A program made the position numbers and the translations under genes. From Actinobacillus genomosp. 1 (GTDB taxonomy: Bacteria > Pseudomonadota > Gammaproteobacteria > Enterobacterales > Pasteurellaceae): DNA of 64,000 nucleotides. Shown here piece by piece: positions 43,217 to 52,013 of the stretch (its first letter is position 1; every line of letters begins with the position of its first letter). A model generated the notes under the pieces. It was not told the DNA's origin and did no database searches. It saw only the letters and a program-made list of their open reading frames with translations. Location of the stretch: contig NZ_CP103834.1 of the NCBI RefSeq assembly GCF_029774175.1, positions 382,501 through 446,500 on the forward strand, written 5' to 3'.

Positions 43217-43615
43217 TCAAGCGGAATGCACTTGTGCGTATTCTTCGTCAGTGACCGGTGATAGCCAAGTAACTTTTTTACCATCTTTATAATTTGTGAT
43301 AGCTAAATGCACTAAATCACTATCGGCACTTGCACCGTGCCAATGTTCAATATTCTCAGGAATATTAATCACATCGCCGGTTTGAATCACTTGTGCCGGT
43401 TTTCCTCGTTCTTGATACCAGCCTTTGCCGCTGGTCACAATCAAGACTTGTCCTTTTGGATGTGTATGCCAATTGGTTCTCGCTCCTTTTTCAAAGGTCA
43501 CGCTGCCGATAGAAAATTCATTATTGTGATCCGCTTCCAATACCTCGATTAAAAAGGTACTGCCGGTGAAAAATTCAGGTGAACGAGGTTCGCCTTTCGG
43601 GAAAAGTGTTTGCAT
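43217..43615 (-). CDS. Cupin-domain protein
   Basis: 132 residues, single cupin barrel. Motif 1 is NWHTHPKGQVLIVTSGKG with His-X-His and motif 2 is NIPENIEHWHG; these would hold a metal ion. Similar cupins accompany carboxymuconolactone decarboxylase-type oxidoreductases, but none is adjacent. Function unknown. Confidence 0.85.
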   Translation of the reverse strand: MQTLFPKGEPRSPEFFTGSTFLIEVLEADHNNEFSIGSVTFEKGARTNWHTHPKGQVLIVTSGKGWYQERGKPAQVIQTGDVINIPENIEHWHGASADSDLVHLAITNYKDGKKVTWLSPVTDEEYAQVHSA

Positions 43616-43668
43616 AGAGTAATCTCCTGTGTGGATTTGTCATTGTTATATATGGTTTTAATAAGTCA

Positions 43669-43711
43669 CAAGCGGTCAGAATTGCAAAAAATTTTGCAAA
43701 TTTAACCGCTA
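43669..43711. repeat. USS inverted pair upstream of cupin gene
   Basis: CAAGCGGTCAGAATT opposes AAATTTAACCGCT around TTTTGCAA. Confidence 0.7.
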
Positions 43712-43715
43712 GTTA

Positions 43716-43770
43716 CCCTCGCCCCTTGTGGGAGAGGGAAAGATTTTTCTTCGTGTAGAAGAAAAATCAG
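43716..43770. repeat. Dispersed GC-rich intergenic element with hairpin
   Basis: A dyad CCCTCGCCCCTTGTGGGAGAGGG-like block (43716-43738, written here only as its type) is followed by a perfect 11-pair hairpin GATTTTTCTTC-gtgta-GAAGAAAAATC (43742-43768) and another GGGAGAGGG. The first block resembles the reverse strand of 48502-48525. No coding capacity. Confidence 0.6.
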
Positions 43771-43812
43771 GGAGAGGGGGGATTCGGTGGATAAGACTAC
43801 CTACCATACACA

Positions 43813-46800
43813 TTATTTTATCTCCCCAATCGCATTCAAAATACGTTTATCTGAAATCGGGTATTTAGTGCCAAGTTGTTGGGCGAACAGACTGACACGT
43901 AACTCTTCAATCATATAACGAATTTCTAGCACTTCGTCAGGGATTGCTTTAGATTTCGGCAGTTTGGTGAGTAATTGCTTATAAGCATTTTCTACTTGTT
44001 CCACCCGTAACATCTTCGCTCGGTCAGTGTTTGTGTCCGTGCCGAGTTTGTCTAATCGTTTGTCGATAGCAGTTAAATAACGGTGTAAATCGGCAAGACG
44101 TTGGTAGCCGGTTTTGGTCACAAAATCCGGATAAACCAAACCGCTTAATTGTGCTTTAATATCCGACAGAGCAAACGCCATTGTGAAGTCCATTTTGCCT
44201 TTCATTCGTTTGTTTAACTCGAAGGCAAGTGTGAGGATTTTCTCCACTTGTAATGCAATTTCTGCGGTAGTGTCGTTTAAGTTACCTCGCACAAATTCAT
44301 GCAATTCATTGAATTTTTCTTCGGTCCAAACAAAACCGCCGAATTCATCTACTAATTTATCCACGGCACAAGAGATACAGTCATCGATCAATTCCAACAC
44401 TTTACCGAATGGGGCAAAGTAAAGTCCAAGTTTTGCTTTGTTCGGCAATTTTTCGTGTAAGTATTTGATTGGCGAAGGCACATTGAGTAATAACAAACGG
44501 CGTAAACCGGCTCGCATTGCACGGGCTTGCTCGAATTCGGTTTCGAATAATTTTACGCCCACTGCGGTTTGCTCATCGACAATTGCCGGGTAAGCTTTCA
44601 CGCTGAAATTGGCTTTTTTCTGTTCGTAGAATTGCGGTAAGTTAGCGAAATTCCACAAATGTACGCCGCTTTGCTCGATACCGTCATCAGCAATTGTTGA
44701 AAGGCTTTCTTGCACTTGATCTTTGAGCGCAAATTTCAGTTCGTCCAAGTTTTCGCTTTCTTGTAGTTTTTTACCTTTTTCATCCATCACACGGAATGTC
44801 ATACGCAAATGCGGCGCAAGTTGCGACAGATCCCACAGCTCCGGATCAATAGTTACACCGGTCATACGGCGAAGCTCGTAAGCCAGACTTTCTAGCAATG
44901 GTTTTTGATACGGCTCGGCTCTGCCTAAGAACGCATCTGCATAGTTCGGTGCCGGTACAAAATTACGGCGAGTTGCTTTCGGTAATGATTTAATTAACGC
45001 CACCACTAGCTCATGGCGAAGCCCTGGAATTTGCCAGTCGAAGCCTTCCGGCTCTACTTGATTAAGTAAAGGTAACGGAATATGCACGGTGACACCATCG
45101 TGATCTTTACCGATTTCAAATTGGTAACTTAATTTCAGTTTAAGCTGCCCTTGATACCAAAAATTCGGGAAATCCAAATCGCTGACCGTGTTGGCGTTTT
45201 CATTCATTAAGAATGATTTTTCAAAGTTGAGCAATTCAGGATCTTTTTGACCCGCTTTTTTCCACCATGTATCAAAATGGCGGCTGGATACCACTTCTGT
45301 TCCGATTCGTTGATCGTAGAAGTCGAACAGGGTTTGTTCGTCCACTAAAATATCTCGGCGGCGAGATTTGTGTTCGAGGTCTTCCACTTCTTTGATCAAG
45401 CGGTTATTTTCTTTGAAAAATTTGTAATTATTATGCCAATCGCCCTCAACCATTGCCGAGCGGATAAATATTTCGCGGCTAACAGTCGGATCAATTGAAC
45501 CGTAATTGACAAGACGATTCGCTACCACCGGAATACCGTAGAGCGAGACTTTTTCATACGCCATCACCGCACCTTTAGATTTTGACCAATGCGGTTCGCT
45601 GTAACTGCGTTTAAGTAAATGTCCGGCGAGTGGCTCAATCCACTCCGGTTCGATTTTTGCCACAGTTCTTGCCCACAACTTGGTGGTTTCTACCAGTTCG
45701 GACGCAGCAAGCCACTTCGGCTGCTTTTTGAAAAGCGCCGAGGTTGGGAACACATAAAAATGCGCATTTCTCGCCCCGAGGTAGTGCATTTTTTCGCTGT
45801 CTTTCAGCCCGATATGTGACAGCAAACCGGTCAGTAAAGCGGTGTGAATTTGTTGATAATTTGCATCTTCGCTATTAATCGGCAAGCCCATTTCTCGTAC
45901 AGAAAGACGTAGTTGATGATAAATATCCTGCCATTCACGCACACGCAAATAGTTGAGAAAATCTTTTTGACATTGCTTGCGGAACTGGTTTTTGGTCAGT
46001 TCTTTTTGCTGAGTTTGAATGTAATGCCACAAATTCACAAACGCCAAGAAATCGGAGTCTTTGTCAGCAAAACGGCGATGTTTTTCGTCTGCAGCCTGTT
46101 GGCGTTCTTGCGGACGTTCACGCGGATCTTGAATCGAAAGCGCAGAGACAATCATCATCACTTCGTGTAATGAACCGTTTTGTGCCGCGGCAATGACCAT
46201 ACGACCTAAGCGAGGATCGATGGGGAGTTGGGCAAGTTGACGACCGATTGCGGTTAATTTATTACCATTAATCGCACCTAATTCTTCTAGCAAACGAATA
46301 CCGTCCTGTACCTGTCTAGTATCCGGACGATCAACAAATGGAAACGCTTCAATATCCGACAAACCGAGCGAGGTCATCTGCAAAATGACTGAGGCAAGAT
46401 TAGTACGCAGAATTTCCGGATCGGTAAATTCCGGACGAGCGTTAAAATCCTCCTCTGAATAGAGGCGGATACAAATCCCTTCGCTGGTTCGTCCGCAACG
46501 GCCTTTTCGCTGGTTCGCAGAGGCTTGAGAAATCGGCTCAATCGGCAAACGTTGTACTTTAGTGCGGTAACTATAGCGAGAAATACGCGCCGTACCGGTA
46601 TCAATCACATATTTGATATTCGGAATGGTGAGTGAGGTTTCCGCTACGTTGGTGGCTAAAATCACACGATTTAGACCGCTTGGCTGGAAAATGCGTTGCT
46701 GTTCGGCAGCCGAGAGGCGAGCGTAAAGCGGTAGAATTTCAGTGAATCTTAGCTCTTGTTTTTGTAGCACTTCGGCAGTATCACGAATTTCTCGTTCACC

Positions 46801-47712
46801 GCTCATAAAAATCAAAATATCGCCGCGACCTTCGGCTTGAAGTTCATCAACAGCGTTGATAATACCTTGTAGTTGGTCTTGGTCATCTTCTTCCACAATT
46901 GGACGATAACGCACTTCCACCGGGAAGGTTCGTCCGGAAACCTCAATAATCGGTGCATTATTAAAGTGGCGAGAAAAACGTTCCACATCAATGGTTGCCG
47001 AGGTAATGATCACTTTTAGATCGGGACGTTTATGCAGAATTTGTTTCAGATAGCCAAGAATAAAATCGTTGTTGAGTGAGCGTTCGTGTGCTTCATCAAT
47101 AATTAACGTATCGTACTGATTGAGATAGCGGTCGTTTTGGATTTCGGCAAGCAAAATACCGTCCGTCATTAATTTCACAAGGGTATTTTCGCCCACTTGA
47201 TCATTAAAGCGTACTTTGTAGCCGACTGTTACACCCATTTCGCTTTTTAATTCTTCGGCAATACGGTTTGCCACCGAACGTGCCGCCAAACGGCGAGGCT
47301 GAGTATGTCCAATCAAGCCTTTTACGCCACGTCCGAGTTCCAAGCACATTTTCGGTAGCTGAGTGGTTTTACCCGAACCGGTTTCACCGGCAATCACCAC
47401 CACCTGATTTTCTGCAATCAGTTTTAAGATTTCTTCACGACGAGCGGAAACCGGTAAATCGGGATAAGTGATTTCAAGGCTGGAATGTTGTGCTTTTCTG
47501 GCTTGGAAAGCTGCTTGTGCCGAGAGAATTTCACGTTCAATTTCCGCAATCACATTGTTTTTGGCTTCTTGTTTTTTGATGGCAGAAATACCGTGAATAC
47601 GAGTACGTAAACGGCGGTAATCGGTATTGGTGAGTTCTTTTAAATTTGCGATTAATGCTTTCTGACTCTCATCAAGCGGTCTATTTTTGAAATTTTTTTG
47701 CGAAGGTTTCAT
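43813..47712 (-). CDS. hrpA: ATP-dependent RNA helicase HrpA
   Basis: 1299 residues (E. coli 1300). DEAH helicase with Walker A GETGSGKTTQLPK near 92, DEAHERSLNND near 195, SAT near 227 and QRKGRCGRTSEG near 395; helicase-associated, OB and the long HrpA-specific C-terminal domains follow. HrpA rescues stalled or collided ribosomes on mRNA. Single gene with repeats on both sides. Confidence 0.97.
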   Translation of the reverse strand: MKPSQKNFKNRPLDESQKALIANLKELTNTDYRRLRTRIHGISAIKKQEAKNNVIAEIEREILSAQAAFQARKAQHSSLEITYPDLPVSARREEILKLIAENQVVVIAGETGSGKTTQLPKMCLELGRGVKGLIGHTQPRRLAARSVANRIAEELKSEMGVTVGYKVRFNDQVGENTLVKLMTDGILLAEIQNDRYLNQYDTLIIDEAHERSLNNDFILGYLKQILHKRPDLKVIITSATIDVERFSRHFNNAPIIEVSGRTFPVEVRYRPIVEEDDQDQLQGIINAVDELQAEGRGDILIFMSGEREIRDTAEVLQKQELRFTEILPLYARLSAAEQQRIFQPSGLNRVILATNVAETSLTIPNIKYVIDTGTARISRYSYRTKVQRLPIEPISQASANQRKGRCGRTSEGICIRLYSEEDFNARPEFTDPEILRTNLASVILQMTSLGLSDIEAFPFVDRPDTRQVQDGIRLLEELGAINGNKLTAIGRQLAQLPIDPRLGRMVIAAAQNGSLHEVMMIVSALSIQDPRERPQERQQAADEKHRRFADKDSDFLAFVNLWHYIQTQQKELTKNQFRKQCQKDFLNYLRVREWQDIYHQLRLSVREMGLPINSEDANYQQIHTALLTGLLSHIGLKDSEKMHYLGARNAHFYVFPTSALFKKQPKWLAASELVETTKLWARTVAKIEPEWIEPLAGHLLKRSYSEPHWSKSKGAVMAYEKVSLYGIPVVANRLVNYGSIDPTVSREIFIRSAMVEGDWHNNYKFFKENNRLIKEVEDLEHKSRRRDILVDEQTLFDFYDQRIGTEVVSSRHFDTWWKKAGQKDPELLNFEKSFLMNENANTVSDLDFPNFWYQGQLKLKLSYQFEIGKDHDGVTVHIPLPLLNQVEPEGFDWQIPGLRHELVVALIKSLPKATRRNFVPAPNYADAFLGRAEPYQKPLLESLAYELRRMTGVTIDPELWDLSQLAPHLRMTFRVMDEKGKKLQESENLDELKFALKDQVQESLSTIADDGIEQSGVHLWNFANLPQFYEQKKANFSVKAYPAIVDEQTAVGVKLFETEFEQARAMRAGLRRLLLLNVPSPIKYLHEKLPNKAKLGLYFAPFGKVLELIDDCISCAVDKLVDEFGGFVWTEEKFNELHEFVRGNLNDTTAEIALQVEKILTLAFELNKRMKGKMDFTMAFALSDIKAQLSGLVYPDFVTKTGYQRLADLHRYLTAIDKRLDKLGTDTNTDRAKMLRVEQVENAYKQLLTKLPKSKAIPDEVLEIRYMIEELRVSLFAQQLGTKYPISDKRILNAIGEIK

Positions 47713-47813
47713 TGTCTTGTCTTAACTATGTATTGCCTTAACGATATTCGGCATTATGCGAGATATTTTGAGGAAAATTATAGCCTAAATTGAGGGGAAA
47801 CAGTAGGTAGAAG

Positions 47814-47860
47814 AGACCGCTTGCAACGCTCACTTAATAAGAGAGGGGAACAAGCGGTCT
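47814..47860. repeat. USS inverted pair between yeaL and hrpA
   Basis: AGACCGCTTG (47814-47823) opposes CAAGCGGTCT (47851-47860); arms in outward orientation, unlike most other pairs. Confidence 0.7.
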
Positions 47861-47882
47861 AATTTTGAATAAATTTTACCAA

Positions 47883-48335
47883 TTAGCCTTTACCGATTAA
47901 TAGCGAAAGAATACCTGCAGCAATTAACGGGCCAACCGGCACGCCACCAAGTAATGCTACGCCGATAATAGTACCGACTAGTAATCCGGTAACTAACAGC
48001 GGCTGACCGCCCATTAAACTTACCCCTCTGCCGCCTAACCAAGCCACCGCAATTCCTGCAACCACGGCAAGCAACATCTTCCAATTTAAAAATTCAGAGA
48101 AGGAGGGGAGGGAAATTTTGCCGGAAACAATCGGGCTTAATACGCCGATAGTTAAAATGATAATCCCGATGCTTAAACCGTGCTTATCTAAAAAGGGCAG
48201 ATATTTGCTGAGAAAAGTTTGTTGCACCAGTAACAGCACTGTCGCGGCAATAGTAATTGAATTGTTGTTTCCGACCACACCGAGAAAAATCAGTACGACA
48301 AGGAATAGTGAAATGGGGTTGAATTGTAGGGACAT
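47883..48335 (-). CDS. yeaL: DUF441 inner-membrane protein YeaL
   Basis: 150 residues, about four membrane helices. [33 protein letters not shown] and [20 protein letters not shown] match E. coli YeaL (148). Function unknown. Confidence 0.92.
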
Positions 48336-48531
48336 AGTTTGATATGAATGAGATTAAAATATTATCCTCGTTTCTCGCAAAAGTGAGTAAGTGAGGAAAC
48401 CGAAAATCAGTAATTTTCAGATAGAGAGGGATTTGCTGATTTTATCGAATTTAGACCGCTATCCCTCTCTCTGCCGATCCGCTGAACGCTTCACCGGCTG
48501 CCTCTCTTCCGCAAGCGGGCGAGAGTAAAAT
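48336..48531. other. Intergenic spacer between grpE and yeaL with repeat
   Basis: Contains the element at 48502-48525 (CTCTC-tt-CCG-caag-CGG-gc-GAGAG) directly after the grpE stop, and further CCCTCTCTC and ACCGCT tracts. No ORF or RNA gene seen. Confidence 0.5.
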
Positions 48532-49128
48532 TTAGCCGGCAACCATTACCATTGCCGGGCGAAGTACGCGACCTTGTAAGGTGTAACCTTTTTGTAAAAC
48601 TACGCTGATATGGTTTGCTTCGATACCTTCCGCCGGTTGCATTGAAATCGCTTGGTGAAGTTCCGGATTGAAGGCTTCGCCGACAACACCAACCGCTTCC
48701 ACACCGAATTTAGCTAAAGTAGAAATAAATTCTTTATGGGTCATTTCTACGCCATCAACCAATGCTTGTGTCGTTTCATCGGTGACTGCCGTATCGAGCG
48801 CATTTAAACCGCGTTCAAGGTTATCTACTACGGTTAATAATTCCTTGGAGAATTTTTCAAGTGCGAATTTATGTGCTTTTTCAACATCTTGTTCGGCACG
48901 GCGACGGATATTTTGGATTTCCGCTTGCGCACGTAATTGAATATCTTTTTCACGGTTATCCGCTTCCGCAATATAAGTTTCTAACTCATTAATACGTGCA
49001 TAAGCGGCTGCCAGTTCAGCTTCGACAGGTTGTTCTTGTTGTACTTCGGCTGTTTGCTCTAATTGCGCTTCGTTTGCAACTTCAACTTGTTCGGCTTGAG
49101 CTTGTGCATTTTCGTTTTGAGCTGTCAT
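48532..49128 (-). CDS. grpE: Nucleotide exchange factor GrpE
   Basis: Releases ADP from DnaK. Start at the ATG at 49128, seven bases after AGAGGA, giving 198 residues (E. coli 197). A Gln/Glu/Ala-rich disordered N-terminus is followed by a long coiled coil (about 45-110) and the beta domain with NPELHQAISMQPAEG and VLQKGYTLQGRVLRPAMV. No sigma-32 promoter could be confirmed. Confidence 0.96.
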   Translation of the reverse strand: MTAQNENAQAQAEQVEVANEAQLEQTAEVQQEQPVEAELAAAYARINELETYIAEADNREKDIQLRAQAEIQNIRRRAEQDVEKAHKFALEKFSKELLTVVDNLERGLNALDTAVTDETTQALVDGVEMTHKEFISTLAKFGVEAVGVVGEAFNPELHQAISMQPAEGIEANHISVVLQKGYTLQGRVLRPAMVMVAG

Positions 49129-49239
49129 TTTAAATCCTCTTCGTTTCAAATATATAAATGAAAAATCGTTACTAATATAGCGTTAAATTTGCTGATTTCA
49201 AGGTAAAAGCGGTAATGTGAATAAATTATTAAAAATAAT

Positions 49240-49330
49240 TTGCAAAAAATTGCCGTTTTGATTAGAAAATCCTTGCAAAATCTAGGGGGTGGCTTAAAAT
49301 CGCCCTCGTCTTTTAAGCCCTTAGGCAAGG
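49240..49330 (+). promoter_or_regulatory. Promoter and structured leader of potD
   Basis: TTGCAA (49240-49245) and TAGAAA (49263-49268), 17 apart, predict a transcript starting near 49275. The leader folds as an outer stem CCTTGC (49271-49276) with GCAAGG (49325-49330), a middle CTAGGG/CCCTTAG and an inner perfect nine-pair stem GGCTTAAAA (49291-49299) with TTTTAAGCC (49311-49319). No T-run follows. Not a riboswitch class I recognise. Confidence 0.45.
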
Positions 49331-49372
49331 CTATATTTTTTACTCATCTTTTCTTTAACGGAGAAAACTTAA

Positions 49373-50455
49373 ATGAAAAAATTAGCGGGTTTATTTGCAG
49401 CAGGTTTAGCGACAGTTGCATTAACAGCGTGTAATGAAGAAAAGCCAAAAGCGGCTGAAGCAGCGGCTCAACCGGCAGCAGCGGGAACAGTTCACCTTTA
49501 TACTTGGACTGAATATGTGCCTGAAGGCTTGTTAGATGAATTCACAAAGCAAACCGGTATCAAAGTAGAGGTTTCAAGCCTTGAATCTAACGAAACCATG
49601 TATGCGAAATTAAAATTACAAGGTAAAGACGGCGGTTACGATGTTATCGCACCTTCTAACTATTTCGTTTCAAAAATGGCGAAAGAAGGTATGTTAGCGG
49701 AATTAGATCACGCAAAACTTCCTGTAATCAAAGAGTTAAACCAAGATTGGTTAAACAAACCTTATGACCAAGGTAACAAATACTCTTTACCGCAATTATT
49801 AGGTGCGCCGGGTATCGCATTTAACTCAAATGACTATAAGGGCGATGCGTTCACTTCTTGGGGCGATTTATGGAAACCTGAGTTTGCGAATAAAGTACAA
49901 TTATTAGATGACGCACGTGAAGTATTTAACATTGCATTATTAAAATTAGGTAAAAATCCTAACACAACCAATCCGGAAGAGATTAAAGCGGCTTACGAAG
50001 AATTGAAAAAATTACGTCCGAACGTACTTTCTTTCACTTCAGACAACCCGGCGAACTCATTTATCGCAGGCGAAGTATCTGTAGGTCAATTATGGAACGG
50101 TTCCGTACGTATTGCTAAAAAAGAACAAGCGCCGGTAAACATGGTGTTCCCGAAAGAAGGTCCTGTGCTTTGGGTTGATACGTTAGCCATTCCGGCGAAT
50201 GCGAAAAACAAAGAAAATGCGCATAAGTTAATCAACTACTTATTAAGCGCACCGGTTGCGGAAAAATTAACTTTAGAAATCGGTTACCCGACTTCAAACG
50301 TAGAAGCGTTAAAAACATTACCGAAAGAGATTACCGAAGATCCGGCAATCTATCCGACAGCTGATGTGTTAAAAGCGGCACAATGGCAAGACGATGTAGG
50401 CAATGCAATCGAACTTTACGAAAAATATTACCAAGAGTTAAAAGCGGCGAAATAA
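49373..50455 (+). CDS. potD: Spermidine/putrescine-binding lipoprotein
   Basis: Solute-binding protein of the PotABCD polyamine ABC importer. 360 residues. Lipobox ALTAC gives Cys20, so it is membrane-anchored rather than soluble as in E. coli. An Ala/Pro-rich linker (21-38) leads to the binding fold: HLYTWTEYVPEGLLDEFTK, GYDVIAPSNYFVSKM and LWVDTLAIPANAKNKENAH. No potABC is adjacent, so the permease must be elsewhere or this copy is an orphan. Confidence 0.92.
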   Translation: MKKLAGLFAAGLATVALTACNEEKPKAAEAAAQPAAAGTVHLYTWTEYVPEGLLDEFTKQTGIKVEVSSLESNETMYAKLKLQGKDGGYDVIAPSNYFVSKMAKEGMLAELDHAKLPVIKELNQDWLNKPYDQGNKYSLPQLLGAPGIAFNSNDYKGDAFTSWGDLWKPEFANKVQLLDDAREVFNIALLKLGKNPNTTNPEEIKAAYEELKKLRPNVLSFTSDNPANSFIAGEVSVGQLWNGSVRIAKKEQAPVNMVFPKEGPVLWVDTLAIPANAKNKENAHKLINYLLSAPVAEKLTLEIGYPTSNVEALKTLPKEITEDPAIYPTADVLKAAQWQDDVGNAIELYEKYYQELKAAK

Positions 50456-50477
50456 TTCGTTAGCTTAACGGATAAAG

Positions 50478-50507
50478 CCCTCGAGAAGCGATTTTCGAGG
50501 GTTTTTT
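50478..50507 (+). terminator. Terminator of potD
   Basis: CCCTCGAGAA-gcga-TTTTCGAGGG then TTTTTT; ten-pair stem (one G-U) capped by a GNRA-type loop. Confidence 0.88.
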
Positions 50508-50515
50508 CATTTTTA

Positions 50516-50561
50516 CAAGCGGTCTAATTTTGCAAAAATTTTGCGAAAAACGACCGCTTGT
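50516..50561. repeat. USS inverted pair after potD
   Basis: ACAAGCGGTC (50516-50525) opposes GACCGCTTGT (50552-50561), both full 10-base cores, with TTTTGCAAAAATTTTGCG between. Confidence 0.85.
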
Positions 50562-50575
50562 TGCCGTATAATAAC
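50552..50575 (+). promoter_or_regulatory. USS fused to -10 element upstream of MATE gene
   Basis: GACCGCTTGT runs into TATAAT (50567-50572), a perfect -10, 28 bases before the start codon. 22 of 24 bases match the element before selD (3228-3251). Confidence 0.5.
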
Positions 50576-50599
50576 CTCCGTATTTTGAAAGAGGTAATT

Positions 50600-51991
50600 A
50601 TGAATCTGCAATGGCAAAAATATCCGGAAAACACACGTAAACTATTTAAACTCACGCTACCGATTTTTATTTCTCAGCTTTCGGTGGCGGGAATGGGGCT
50701 GGCTGACATTGTGATGGCGGGGCTGGTGAGTGATGATGATGTGTCTGCGATTGCGGTGAGTAATTCCATCTATTTTCCCCTCTTTTTATTTGTATTAGGT
50801 TTGCTTAATGCTATTACGCCAACCGTTTCTTACTTAAACGGCTCGAACCAACGTCATTTAATTGCCCATCAAATTCGCCAAGGCTTTTGGTTGGTTTTAG
50901 TATGTTCAGTTCCGTTGATTATCGTCTTTCTAAATAGCCATTGGATTTTAGACTATATGAATACGCCGCAAGCCTTTTCGACTAAATCGCAGCAATATTT
51001 GGCGATTATAGCGATTGGGGTAGTGCCGGCATTATTAGGCATTAATTTACGTTGTATGAATGACGGCTTATCCAATCCGAAGCCGGCAATGCGTATTATG
51101 TTCTTCGGGTTATTGCTGAATATTCCGCTTAATTATATTTTTATTTTCGGTAAATTCGGACTGCCGGAACTGGGAGCGGTCGGTTGCGGTGTGGCGACTG
51201 CGATAGTGAACTGGATAATGTTCTTATTACTATTTCATTACAGTTATACAAACAAATCCCAAAAAGATATCGGCTTATTTAACCGTTGGTTTGAAATGCC
51301 AAGCGGTCAAACTTTGTTGAAAATTTGCAAATTGGGTTTACCGATCGGCTTTGCAACGTTTACCGAAGTGATGTTGTTCTCCACATCTGCTTTACTGCTT
51401 TCACCGCTCGGCTCGCAAGTGGTGGCAAGTCATCAGGCGGCTCTGCAAACCAGCTCGTTGTTATTTATGATCCCAATGTCTTTTAGTATTGCGACCACAA
51501 TTGTGGTAGGAAAAACCTTGGGGCAGAAACAAGTCGAACAGGCAAAAATTATTAGCTATCACGCGCTGATTACCGGTGCGCTGTTTGCGTTAGCGGCAGC
51601 GGTCGTGATTGTGATTTTAGATGAAATAATTCCACTGGCATTTACCAGCGACCCGGTGTCGATTGCAATTGCGGCGCATTTATTGTTGTTTGCAGCGGTA
51701 TATCAAATTCCGGATTCATTACAAGCGGTGGCAAACGGTATTCTGCGTGGCTATAAACATACCAAACCGATTTTATATGTCACGATGTTCTGTTATTGGG
51801 TGATTGGTATGCCGTTCGGCTATATTTTAGCGAGAACGGATTGGATTGTTGAACCGATGGCGGCGGCAGGCTTTTGGTTTATATTCTGTGTCAGTTTAAG
51901 TATCGCCGCCGGATTATTAATTTACCAGATGCACAAAATCCAACAAGTACCAGCTGATCAACTGTTAGCAAAATTAGAACGCATTAAATAA
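50600..51991 (+). CDS. norM: MATE-family multidrug exporter (NorM-like)
   Basis: 463 residues from the ATG at 50600, which follows GAGG at a five-base spacing; the upstream extension covers the promoter. About 12 membrane helices; LTLPIFISQLSVAGMGLADIVMAG and NGILRGYKHTKPI are typical of NorM/YdhE. Expected Na+- or H+-coupled export of cationic drugs. Ends 22 bases before recB and may be co-transcribed. Confidence 0.88.
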   Translation: MNLQWQKYPENTRKLFKLTLPIFISQLSVAGMGLADIVMAGLVSDDDVSAIAVSNSIYFPLFLFVLGLLNAITPTVSYLNGSNQRHLIAHQIRQGFWLVLVCSVPLIIVFLNSHWILDYMNTPQAFSTKSQQYLAIIAIGVVPALLGINLRCMNDGLSNPKPAMRIMFFGLLLNIPLNYIFIFGKFGLPELGAVGCGVATAIVNWIMFLLLFHYSYTNKSQKDIGLFNRWFEMPSGQTLLKICKLGLPIGFATFTEVMLFSTSALLLSPLGSQVVASHQAALQTSSLLFMIPMSFSIATTIVVGKTLGQKQVEQAKIISYHALITGALFALAAAVVIVILDEIIPLAFTSDPVSIAIAAHLLLFAAVYQIPDSLQAVANGILRGYKHTKPILYVTMFCYWVIGMPFGYILARTDWIVEPMAAAGFWFIFCVSLSIAAGLLIYQMHKIQQVPADQLLAKLERIK

Positions 51992-52013
51992 TGATTGAAT
52001 ATTGAGTGAAATA

